NCBI GenBank assembly: GCA_945861845.1
Contig: CAMAWS010000069.1
Span: 1-10,479, forward strand
DNA length: 10,479 nt
DNA from: Candidatus Sulfopaludibacter sp. SbA3
GTDB taxonomy: Bacteria; Acidobacteriota; Terriglobia; 20CM-2-55-15
Reading direction: 5' to 3'
Shown here: positions 1-5,483 of the stretch, piece by piece
Layout of the letters: each line of letters starts with the position of its first letter
Position numbering within the stretch: position 1 is the first letter of the stretch
Program-made: the position numbers and the translations under genes
The notes under the pieces: generated by a model
Told to the model about the DNA's origin: nothing
Database searches by the model: none
Seen by the model: the letters and a program-made list of their open reading frames with translations, nothing else

Positions 1-47
1 GCGGTTTCCTAAACCGGAGGTCGGCAGTTCGAATCTGCCCGGGGCTA
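1..47 (+). tRNA. tRNA-Arg(CCU), 3' part
   Basis: This is the 3' portion of a tRNA gene whose 5' half lies before the window. The anticodon arm is at 1-17: a stem of GCGGT against ACCGG (outermost pair G-G mismatched) around the seven-base loop TTCCTAA, giving anticodon CCT at 8-10, which reads the Arg codon AGG. A five-base variable loop follows at 18-22. The T arm is GGCAG-TTCGAAT-CTGCC (23-39), with the canonical TTCGAAT loop. The 3' acceptor strand CGGGGCT (40-46) and discriminator A (47) come next. CCA is not encoded, so it must be added after transcription. The acceptor 5' strand and D arm cannot be checked. tRNA genes are common integration sites, and accessory relics begin just downstream. 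Confidence 0.85.
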
Positions 48-114
48 TTGAGCTAAATCAATGAATGGTATTGGGCGAATTGGACCCTGAAAGGTTGGAG
101 TGCAGGCAGCTCGT

Positions 115-1899
115 TCACGCAGCAAGCGCCATCGCCTTCACACGTTCAAGAACGCTTACTAGTTCGTCAACCTCTGCCGATGCGAAGAGCCCATCGGGAC
201 CTTGTGGCGTAAGGTCCGTGAACGGTGATTCATAAAGTCGCGAGGCATCCATCACGCCGTGCTCGGTGAGATGATTCACGATCAGGTTTGCAAACTCGAT
301 TTGGTTCGCGCTCAGAGCTTTGCCGGTCAGAAAACCAGCCATAGCCTCTTTCGCCGCCTCTCGATCAAGTCCGACGAGCGAGCGAACAAAGAGCCCGAGA
401 CCCTGTGACATTGCCTTGGCGCGGTTGATATCTTCAGGCCCACCAAGCCCACTCTCGCTGAGCATTCGTTCCAACTCCGTAAGGTCTGCCGCCGTGAGCG
501 CCCTGTTCATGCGCAGTTTATGGACCGCGATGTGATCCTGGTGATCCCTCAGAAACGCCTGCGCTTTGGCCCGAAACTTTTCGAAACCAGCGCCATCAGC
601 CAATCCGGGCAACTCGACATTTGTCGAAGCTCCCATCACGTCCTCGAAGTCCGAGTAGATTGGCTTGCGCTTCTGCTTCTCGATAAACTTCACCAGATCG
701 CGCAACCGACGCCGGGCCGTTTCCAGCATGGGTGCGGTAACGTCCTCCCACCACTCATCGGTTTGGACTTCATGAATCAGCGGCATCTGTTCTCGGACCA
801 TCGGAATCGACTCCTTTTCTTCCAGGAGTCCGGCAATCTCCTTCATCTGATCGCGCAACCGTTCAAACGCGGGCTCCGATCGCAACAACGCAAGTTGAAG
901 GTTCAGCATGAGGAAATCGAACCGCTTCGCCTCTTCACCATCAGGCTCCACTTCCGACGGTAGCCCGGCCACCTCACGCGACAGGTCGGCAATTTCTTCG
1001 GGCGTCAAGGTGACCCATGATTCGTCCTTGGCGTATTTCTCCACAAGCCGGCGCTTCGGTCTGACGATGAAGTTGTTCAGGTTCATTGCAGCCACGAGAT
1101 CGTGCAACAGTTTAGAGATTGTTCCGCGCAAAGCGGAATGGCTTTCCATGGAAGAAGGTTCGCCACCATTTACAAGCAGGCGGTCGAGTTCATGCAGCAG
1201 CTCGAGCCTCGCTGTGAAGAGCTTCTTTGCCAGCGATGCAGCAAGCGAGCCCTCGGTTCCTTCGACGTCCTGGCTGAAGAACTCCGAATTCTGGCAATAA
1301 TCGAAGATGTAGAAGAACTGCTTGTCTTGCCCGGGCGCAAACAGATCCGGGCACAGGCGCGTGCCGCGCCCAACCATTTGCCAGAACTTGGTTTTCGACC
1401 GGACCAGCTTAAAGAACACCAGGTTGAGCACCTCCGGAATATCAATGCCCGTGTCGAGCATGTCTACCGAGAGCGCCAGGTGCGGCATCTTTTCCTTGTT
1501 CGAGAAGTTGTCGATCAGGCTTTGGGCGTATTCGGTCTTGAATGTGATGACCCGCGCGAACTCACTTCTGAGATGCGGATAGTTGGCGTTAAACCGGTCA
1601 GCGATAAAATCCGCGTGGGCCTGATTCTTCGCAAACAGGATGGTCTTACCCAAACGGTCCCCGATGCGTCGAATGCTACGTGTCTGGTAGTACCGCTCAA
1701 CGATCAGCGGGTTGATCTCGGCCATGGCGAGGGACTTCCGGCTGGCGCGCCGCTGGATAACAAGTTCCAACTCAGACTTCTTGTAGAAGCCTTGCACTCG
1801 ACGCGGTGGGTAGTTGGCATCGTCCCATATGCTTGAAGCGCGACCAGCGCAGAGCGTCGTAGGAGCTTCCCTTGGAATCGTTGCCTTCAGGAAACACAC
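115..1899 (-). pseudogene. hsdR: Type I restriction enzyme HsdR, internally deleted remnant
   Basis: This open frame of 594 codons encodes a broken type I restriction motor subunit. Residues 25-80 match the stretch just before helicase motif I (ELELVIQRR, then [15 protein letters not shown]). At residue 80-81 the reading jumps straight into the second RecA-like domain ([14 protein letters not shown]). Motif V lies near 143-155 ([12 protein letters not shown]) and motif VI near 174-182 (QMVGRGTRL), followed by a long, apparently complete EcoEI-type C-terminal domain to the stop. The N-terminal nuclease domain and the Walker A, DEAH and motif III region are missing, so ATP-driven translocation and cleavage should be impossible. 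Codons 1-24, including the ATG, are hsdM DNA read in the wrong frame, so the true homology begins near base 1827. The long surviving frame suggests recent decay. A metagenome assembly error could mimic this. Confidence 0.85.
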
Positions 1900-2073
1900 G
1901 CCGCTCCATCGGCCTTTTCAGCCGTGAGGACTTGTTCTCTTCCAGCGTATGCAGGTCATCCAGTCTGCGCAGGAACAGCAGGTAGGTAATCTGTTCGGTG
2001 ACTTCGAGATACCGCCTGACCAGAAAGCGTCCCAGATGCGGTCGATTTGACTCTTGATGTCGCCCGTAATCAT
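1826..2073 (-). pseudogene. hsdM: Type I methyltransferase HsdM, 5' remnant with frameshift
   Basis: The minus strand from the ATG at 2073 reads MITGDIKSQIDRIWDAFWSG, the characteristic start of HsdM DNA-adenine methyltransferase subunits, preceded by a good Shine-Dalgarno (GGAGAGG). After GGIS the frame breaks. Family members continue ISNPLEV, whereas here the rest (EVTEQITYLLFLRRLDDL, then [11 protein letters not shown] and ALRWSRFKH) is in another frame, consistent with loss of 10 bases. Homology stops after about 85 codons near 1826 and runs directly into hsdR. The SAM-binding and NPPY catalytic regions, the rest of hsdM and any hsdS are gone. The order M then R on one strand fits the remains of an M-S-R operon. 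The product cannot methylate DNA. Confidence 0.85.
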
Positions 2074-2300
2074 GTCCTCTCCGTTGGGTTGTGCGTGCGC
2101 AGGATAATCCCGTTCGTCGCCCAGCAGCACCCGGCGTTGTGCGCCTTTCGCGACGGAATTCCTCCGCGCCTGCTTGTTCGGTTGAGACGACCGTCGGACG
2201 ACCAGGTTGAAGTTACCGATGGATGATACAGATTGCCGAGGAAACGGCCAAACGGAAATAAAGGCCGAACCGCGCCTTGTTTGGCTCGATGAAACGCGCG
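2074..2300. other. Spacer without a recognisable gene
   Basis: This stretch between the start of the hsdM relic and the end of the toxin gene holds no convincing coding sequence on either strand. On the minus strand it would be the leader of the old hsd operon, and the Shine-Dalgarno GGAGAGG lies at its left end just before the ATG at 2073. I see no clear -35/-10 pair, terminator or repeat in it. Confidence 0.4.
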
Positions 2301-2618
2301 CTACTTCAGTGTTCGCGAATGCCAGTACCCCGGCGACCGCCGGTCGTGGGCAAACGCGAGAATTCGGATTGCGTCCGGCAATTCAAGATACACAACGTGG
2401 AACGGGAATCGTCGCACGGGTACGTGGCGTACCGGTAAGCTCAGCGGGACACCTGGAACTGGAGCGCCCGCTTCGGGGAAGAGTGCGATGAACTCCAATG
2501 CCGCATCGATGGCTTCCAGAAACTCGATGCCCAAGCCGCTCCGTCGTTGCTCGTACCATTGGGCCGCATCTTCCAGCTCAGTAGAGGCTTCGGGCTCCGA
2601 GCGGAACCCGCGTGTCAC
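2301..2618 (-). CDS. RelE/ParE-family toxin
   Basis: This 105-residue protein resembles type II RelE/ParE toxins. Visible hallmarks are a helical N-terminus with EDAAQWYEQRRSGLG (residues 16-30) and FLEAI, a central beta region RHVPVRRFPFHVVY (64-77), and the closing strand and tail ILAFAHDRRSPGYW (86-99), the typical RelE/StbE-like ending. The preferred start is GTG at 2618, which overlaps the antitoxin stop (GTGA) and implies translational coupling. The longer in-frame reading to 2663 would run deep into the antitoxin and adds unrelated residues. Members act as ribosome-dependent mRNA interferases or gyrase poisons; which applies here cannot be told from sequence. The gene looks intact although its neighbours are wrecked, as expected of an addiction module that resists loss. 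Confidence 0.8.
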   Translation of the reverse strand: MTRGFRSEPEASTELEDAAQWYEQRRSGLGIEFLEAIDAALEFIALFPEAGAPVPGVPLSLPVRHVPVRRFPFHVVYLELPDAIRILAFAHDRRSPGYWHSRTLK

Positions 2619-2860
2619 TGGTTCGTCAGACCGTGGACAATACGAGTACGCACGTCTTCCCAAGGTTCGCCGACAGACTCACCGGACAACACACGTTGAG
2701 CCCGCCGCTCGATCTCAGCCGCCCAGGCAGCCTGGACTGCGGCCGGATCTTCGGTCGCCGGGTCATCAAGGCTCGCTAATAATTCGGCGGCAACGTCGGC
2801 GCGCTCTTCAAGGGAAAGTGTCAAGGCTTCGCGAAGCAAAGTTTGCGCTCGGTCACTCAT
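2615..2860 (-). CDS. Addiction-module antitoxin (PF09720-like)
   Basis: This 81-residue protein lies immediately upstream of the toxin gene and overlaps it by four bases. Its N-terminus (RAQTLLREALTLSLEERADV, then AAELLASLDD) matches the short helical antitoxins of the addiction-module family, which have a leucine-rich first helix, a LSLEERADVAAELL helix and an acidic C-terminal region that wraps the toxin. Residues PWEDVRTRIVHGL near the C-terminus would form the toxin-binding tail. I chose ATG 2860 over the in-frame TTG at 2896 because family members begin a few residues before the first helix and because a -10-like TACAAT ends only six bases upstream of this ATG. The protein is probably the labile partner and may help repress its own promoter. 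Confidence 0.78.
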   Translation of the reverse strand: MSDRAQTLLREALTLSLEERADVAAELLASLDDPATEDPAAVQAAWAAEIERRAQRVLSGESVGEPWEDVRTRIVHGLTNQ

Positions 2861-2866
2861 GCGGTC

Positions 2867-2896
2867 ATTGTAAGCCCATGGCCGATCTGCCAACAA
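2867..2896 (-). promoter_or_regulatory. Candidate promoter of toxin-antitoxin pair, possibly leaderless
   Basis: On the minus strand TACAAT (2872-2867) matches the -10 consensus at five of six bases. Upstream are TTGTTG with an 18-base spacer or TTGGCA (2893-2888) with a 15-base spacer. The -10 ends six bases before the antitoxin ATG, so transcription would begin at or next to the start codon. This agrees with the lack of a Shine-Dalgarno sequence there. Confidence 0.4.
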
Positions 2897-2946
2897 GCCG
2901 CTGCTCTCCGCAGACGGTAACGCATCATAGGAAATCGGAATAAGAC

Positions 2947-3027
2947 ATGGCCCTGAATCCCATCGTCTTCACCGAGCAGGTCGTTCGAAGCTTCCTTCGG
3001 TACCAGTTGGCCTCTTTTCCGTTTGCA
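2947..3027 (+). pseudogene. Possible N-terminal scrap of a DEAD/DEAH helicase
   Basis: An ATG at 2947 opens a 65-codon frame whose first ~27 residues (MALNPIVFTEQVVRSF, then LRYQLASFPFA) resemble, from memory, the conserved beginning of large DEAD/DEAH-box helicases found in bacterial defence and repair loci, where the text continues with a D-P-x-L and R-Q-rich segment. Here similarity ends abruptly after FPFA, and the remaining codons to 3144 look like unrelated sequence. It is probably the stump of a deleted gene. It points toward the cytochrome gene and could still be transcribed into it. The match rests on recall of the family; a short chance or orphan peptide is the alternative. Confidence 0.4.
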
Positions 3028-3163
3028 GTATTGGTGCGATTGGCGCCGAAATTGGCCACGGGAGCGACCTCTCGTTCGCTTGGTCCTTTGGTCATTCCCT
3101 CCGATAAACTTTCTTTGCGCTCGAACATGTTTGGCATAAAGTAGGCCGACAAAAGGAGGAACG

Positions 3164-4144
3164 ATGAACGCTATTCTGATTGCGATGCTTTTGCTTCCCC
3201 TGGCTCAGGGTCCGGCAGGTGACGCTGCAGCCGGAAAAACTCTCTGGACGAGCAACAATGCTTGCAGCAATTGCCACGGCAACAACGGTGAGGGCATGTT
3301 TGGTCCGGATCTTGCCGGCCATCAACTGACCCTCGCGCAGTTCATGCGTGCGGTGCGGCAGCCGTGGGGCGTTATGCCCAGATTCACTCCCGAGAAGAAT
3401 TTCAGCGATCAGGACGTGGCCAATCTCGCGGCATACATGGCGAGCTTGCCCAAGGTTGCGGCTCCGGGAGCCTGGCGCACTCCCATTCCTCCTAATGCCA
3501 GCGACAGGCACGCGCTCCTTATTGCCAATGGCTGCGGCCAGTGCCACGGCGCCGTGATGGGGAATCCACGCAGAGATGCGGGTGGCGAAGGCGCGGATTT
3601 TGAATGGTTCAAATCGATGGTGTATACGCACACCACAGCGATGGGGGACCAGGCCCGCCTGCGGATGGGTAATTACTCGCCGACGCGATTGCCGGAAGTT
3701 GCATTGCGGCAGATCTGGGAATTCATGACCGTCGAGGCTGGCCTTCGCGTGCCCATCACGGGCCAGATCAGCGCCGGATCTTCTGGCGATAAAGGGACCA
3801 CCTTCACGTTGACCGTGAGTAATGCCGGGATAGCGGGCAAGGGGCGTACGGCCGAAAACCTCACAGTCTCATTGACACTGGCTCCGGAGGTTACGGTTGC
3901 GGCCAATACCGGCGCTGCCTACCAGGGCGTCAAACGTGATGCGAAGAACGCCGAGACCGCAGTGTGGAACCTGCCCAGCCTGGCTGCAGGAGACAAGCGG
4001 GTCTACACTTTGACAGTTTCGGGCGCGAGCGCATCAACGGGAGTCACCGGAGGAAATATCGGTTGGGCCAAGCCAGTGCTCGGAGATGGAACAACAGACT
4101 TCCTCGCGGTGCAGGCGCCTCGGCCGGCCCAGGCCGCCAGGTAG
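3164..4144 (+). CDS. Exported diheme cytochrome c with C-terminal beta domain
   Basis: This 326-residue protein starts at an ATG seven bases after a strong AGGAGG. A short hydrophobic N-terminus (ILIAMLLLPLAQG, residues 4-16) suggests Sec export. The first class I cytochrome domain has CSNCH at 34-38 and a plausible distal methionine ligand in GVMPRF (Met71), closing with the DVANLAAYMASLP helix. A second heme site, CGQCH, lies at 124-128 in a less typical domain. From about residue 198 the chain becomes Thr/Ser/Gly/Val-rich (GTTFTLTVSNAG, then AAGDKRVYTLTVSGA), like CARDB/DUF11 immunoglobulin-type folds. It probably shuttles electrons in the periplasm; partner and substrate are not evident because no oxidase or dehydrogenase adjoins it. 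It is likely monocistronic, bounded by relics and a repeat element. Confidence 0.85.
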   Translation: MNAILIAMLLLPLAQGPAGDAAAGKTLWTSNNACSNCHGNNGEGMFGPDLAGHQLTLAQFMRAVRQPWGVMPRFTPEKNFSDQDVANLAAYMASLPKVAAPGAWRTPIPPNASDRHALLIANGCGQCHGAVMGNPRRDAGGEGADFEWFKSMVYTHTTAMGDQARLRMGNYSPTRLPEVALRQIWEFMTVEAGLRVPITGQISAGSSGDKGTTFTLTVSNAGIAGKGRTAENLTVSLTLAPEVTVAANTGAAYQGVKRDAKNAETAVWNLPSLAAGDKRVYTLTVSGASASTGVTGGNIGWAKPVLGDGTTDFLAVQAPRPAQAAR

Positions 4145-4149
4145 ATTCA

Positions 4150-4162
4150 GGGAGTCTCTCCC
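4150..4162 (+). other. Weak hairpin after cytochrome gene
   Basis: GGGAG-TCT-CTCCC forms a five-pair stem six bases after the cytochrome stop codon. There is no T-run, so it is not a standard intrinsic terminator. It might protect the mRNA 3' end or be chance. Confidence 0.2.
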
Positions 4163-4186
4163 CGATACTCCACTTCGTAAGTCAGT

Positions 4187-4455
4187 GCTGTGGGCGCGGG
4201 GCTTCAGCCCCGTGCCACGTTCCAGAAAATTATTGGTAACTATTCAGCAGGTTGCAGATTCAGCTGAGAATTGAAAAATGATTAGTGATTAATGATTAAT
4301 ACCTTTCGACAAATCGGCAAATGGCAGAGCGGTTGAATCGGTCAAGTGCAATACTCATTAATCACTAATCATTTTTCAGTTCTCATCGGTGTGAAGCTGA
4401 ATAGTTACAATTATTGTTTGATCCTGGCACGGGGCTGAAGCCCCGCGCCCACAGC
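4187..4455. repeat. Imperfect inverted-repeat element (REPIN/MITE-like)
   Basis: This is a 269-bp non-coding element with nested inverted repeats. The outer arms 4187-4217 and 4425-4455 are 31 bases and perfectly complementary. Inner blocks 4236-4248 and 4396-4408 (13 bases, perfect) and 4265-4295 and 4355-4385 (31 bases, one mismatch) follow in the same nested order. Between blocks the arms diverge in sequence and length. The unpaired centre is 4296-4354. Each outer arm holds its own short hairpin, CGGGGCT-TC-AGCCCCG, so the layout is two REP-like hairpins in opposite orientation, as in REPINs. The inner block is AT-rich, unlike the flanks. No transposase gene and no clear target duplication are visible. 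Transcribed, it would form one long hairpin and could end or insulate the cytochrome transcript. Confidence 0.8.
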
Positions 4456-4475
4456 GTATCTACCTACGCCCTTCG

Positions 4476-4628
4476 CTATTCCAGCATCCCCAGCGCGCGT
4501 TTCCAGTACTCGATCTCGTTCTCGCAGTCCTTGCATGCCTGTGCGTGCGCTTCCCACACGGCGCGCTCGTCAGAAGTCAGGCGGCCTTCGATCAGATCCA
4601 GGGCTGTTTCGGCAGTCAGATGCATCAT
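4476..4628 (-). CDS. Small zinc-finger protein, anti-sigma-factor-like
   Basis: This 50-residue ORF runs divergently from the TPR gene. It reads MMHLTAETALDLIEGRLTSD and then ERAVWEAHAQACKDC, followed by a short helical tail to the stop. H28, C32 and C35 form the HxxxCxxC zinc-binding signature of anti-sigma (ZAS/putative zinc-finger) domains. The preceding LxxxxALDLIEGRLTSDERA matches the usual helix of such domains (pattern H-L-x-E-x-L-x-x-Y-x-x-G-x-L-x-x-x-E). No transmembrane segment or sensor domain follows, so it is either a stand-alone cytoplasmic zinc-finger regulator or a shortened relic. A stop codon ten triplets upstream fixes the start near the two ATGs. The Shine-Dalgarno is weak. 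No sigma factor gene adjoins, so the target is unknown. Confidence 0.6.
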   Translation of the reverse strand: MMHLTAETALDLIEGRLTSDERAVWEAHAQACKDCENEIEYWKRALGMLE

Positions 4629-4632
4629 TCGT

Positions 4633-4662
4633 TTGTAATAGAAGCCCTTTGTACACTAAACT
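4633..4662 (+). promoter_or_regulatory. Candidate promoter of the TPR-yceD run
   Basis: TTGTAA at 4633-4638 and TAAACT at 4657-4662, 18 bases apart, each match four of six sigma-70 consensus bases. They lie in the gap between divergent genes, 35 bases before the GTG at 4697. Similarity is modest, and other pairs in this AT-rich stretch are possible. Confidence 0.3.
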
Positions 4663-4696
4663 AACTGGTTTTCAGATACGAGTTTAGGGAGGATTT

Positions 4697-5428
4697 GTGG
4701 CGCGCACTAAAATGACTCGTCATGACCTGAAGGTTCAGGATGAGATCACGTCCACACTGCGAAGTTTTATAGATGGCGCCTATGCGCACAAAAGGGAAGT
4801 CATAGGCACTGTTTCTGCCCTGGTGGTTATTGGCCTCGTTTTAATTGGCTGGAGCGTCTATTCGTCGAGTCGAAATGCGAGTGCCCAGGATCAGTTATCC
4901 CTGGCGATCACCGCGTTCGGCAATCCCGCTATTCCTACGGATAAGGAACGGTACGAGAAGACGATTGTGGAAGCCCAGAAGACCTATGACGCGTACGGCT
5001 CAATGCCTGTCGGCATTATTGCGCAGTACTACATTGGCCTCAGCCAGGAAGGGCTGGGTGACACGACCAAAGCCACCGAGACGCTGCAGCAGGTAATCGA
5101 CCGCGGGGACGACAGCGTCAAGGGTGTTGCCCGATTCGCGCTGGGAGGCATTTACAGAAAACACGGCAACTTCGCCAAGGCTATTGAGATCTATAAGCAA
5201 CTCTTTGATAGCGGCGGATACTCGAAGGCTGCAGTGACATTTGAGCTGGCGCAACTTCACGAGTTGAACAACCAACCGGATCAGGCCAAGGATTATTATC
5301 AGAAAGTAGTTGCGGAACACGCGGACTCACCCTTCCGTGCGCCAACTGACGAGGCCATGAAGCGCCTCGGAGTGACGCCTGCACCTCCGGCGGCGCAGGC
5401 ACCTCCTGCGGCTCCCGCGGCAAAATAG
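4697..5428 (+). CDS. Membrane-anchored TPR protein (YfgM-like)
   Basis: This 243-residue protein starts at GTG, placed four bases after a strong GGGAGGA. A basic cytoplasmic N-terminus (KMTRHDLKVQDEITSTLRSF) precedes one transmembrane helix at about 35-56 (VIGTVSALVVIGLVLIGWSVY region). An external TPR-type helical domain spans about 65-225, with repeat-like A-x-Y-x-G-L and A-x-x-x-Y motifs such as YYIGLSQEGLGDTTKA and GGIYRKHGNFAKAIEIY. The tail is Pro/Ala-rich (residues 228-243). The architecture of N-terminal anchor plus TPR_21-like repeats resembles YfgM, an accessory of the Sec translocon and periplasmic chaperone network, but that function is only suggested here. It leads the plus-strand run into yceD, separated by 55 bases containing a hairpin. 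General TPR scaffold roles are the alternative. Confidence 0.75.
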   Translation: MARTKMTRHDLKVQDEITSTLRSFIDGAYAHKREVIGTVSALVVIGLVLIGWSVYSSSRNASAQDQLSLAITAFGNPAIPTDKERYEKTIVEAQKTYDAYGSMPVGIIAQYYIGLSQEGLGDTTKATETLQQVIDRGDDSVKGVARFALGGIYRKHGNFAKAIEIYKQLFDSGGYSKAAVTFELAQLHELNNQPDQAKDYYQKVVAEHADSPFRAPTDEAMKRLGVTPAPPAAQAPPAAPAAK

Positions 5429-5440
5429 GTTTTTCGAGTT

Positions 5441-5465
5441 CCCCGCCACCGCCATCCCGGCGGGG
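5441..5465 (+). other. GC-rich hairpin between TPR gene and yceD
   Basis: CCCCGCC (5441-5447) pairs perfectly with GGCGGGG (5459-5465) around an 11-base loop. No T-run follows, so full termination is unlikely. It may adjust the relative amounts of the TPR and yceD messages. Confidence 0.35.
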
Positions 5466-5483
5466 CGGGCATCCGATTGAAAA

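Noticed and set aside
1102..1836. A 244-codon plus-strand open frame opposite the hsdR relic
   Set aside because: It lies wholly antisense to recognisable hsdR/hsdM sequence, has no family resemblance, and reflects codon-pattern shadowing of the real strand.
2207..2491. A 94-codon plus-strand open frame over the toxin gene
   Set aside because: It is antisense to the RelE/ParE-type toxin, which has full family motifs and is coupled to its antitoxin.
3092..3631. A 179-codon minus-strand open frame over the cytochrome start
   Set aside because: It is antisense to the heme-binding exons of a clearly real cytochrome and includes its ribosome binding site.
4086..4274. Short plus-strand peptides reading through the inverted-repeat ends (also 4414-4638)
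   Set aside because: They translate the GGGGC-TTCA-GCCCC repeat or run antisense to the small zinc-finger ORF. Such repeat-derived peptides are usual spurious calls.
4296..4354. A functional tRNA-Ser gene in the repeat centre
   Set aside because: Only a D-arm-like stretch is present. There is no acceptor stem, anticodon loop or T arm, so it is reported only as a similarity.
4187..4455. A CRISPR array or insertion sequence at the repeats
   Set aside because: There are no direct repeats with regular spacers and no transposase. The structure is a single nested inverted repeat.
5441..5465. Intrinsic terminator before yceD
   Set aside because: The stem is GC-rich but lacks the following T-run, so it is listed only as a hairpin.
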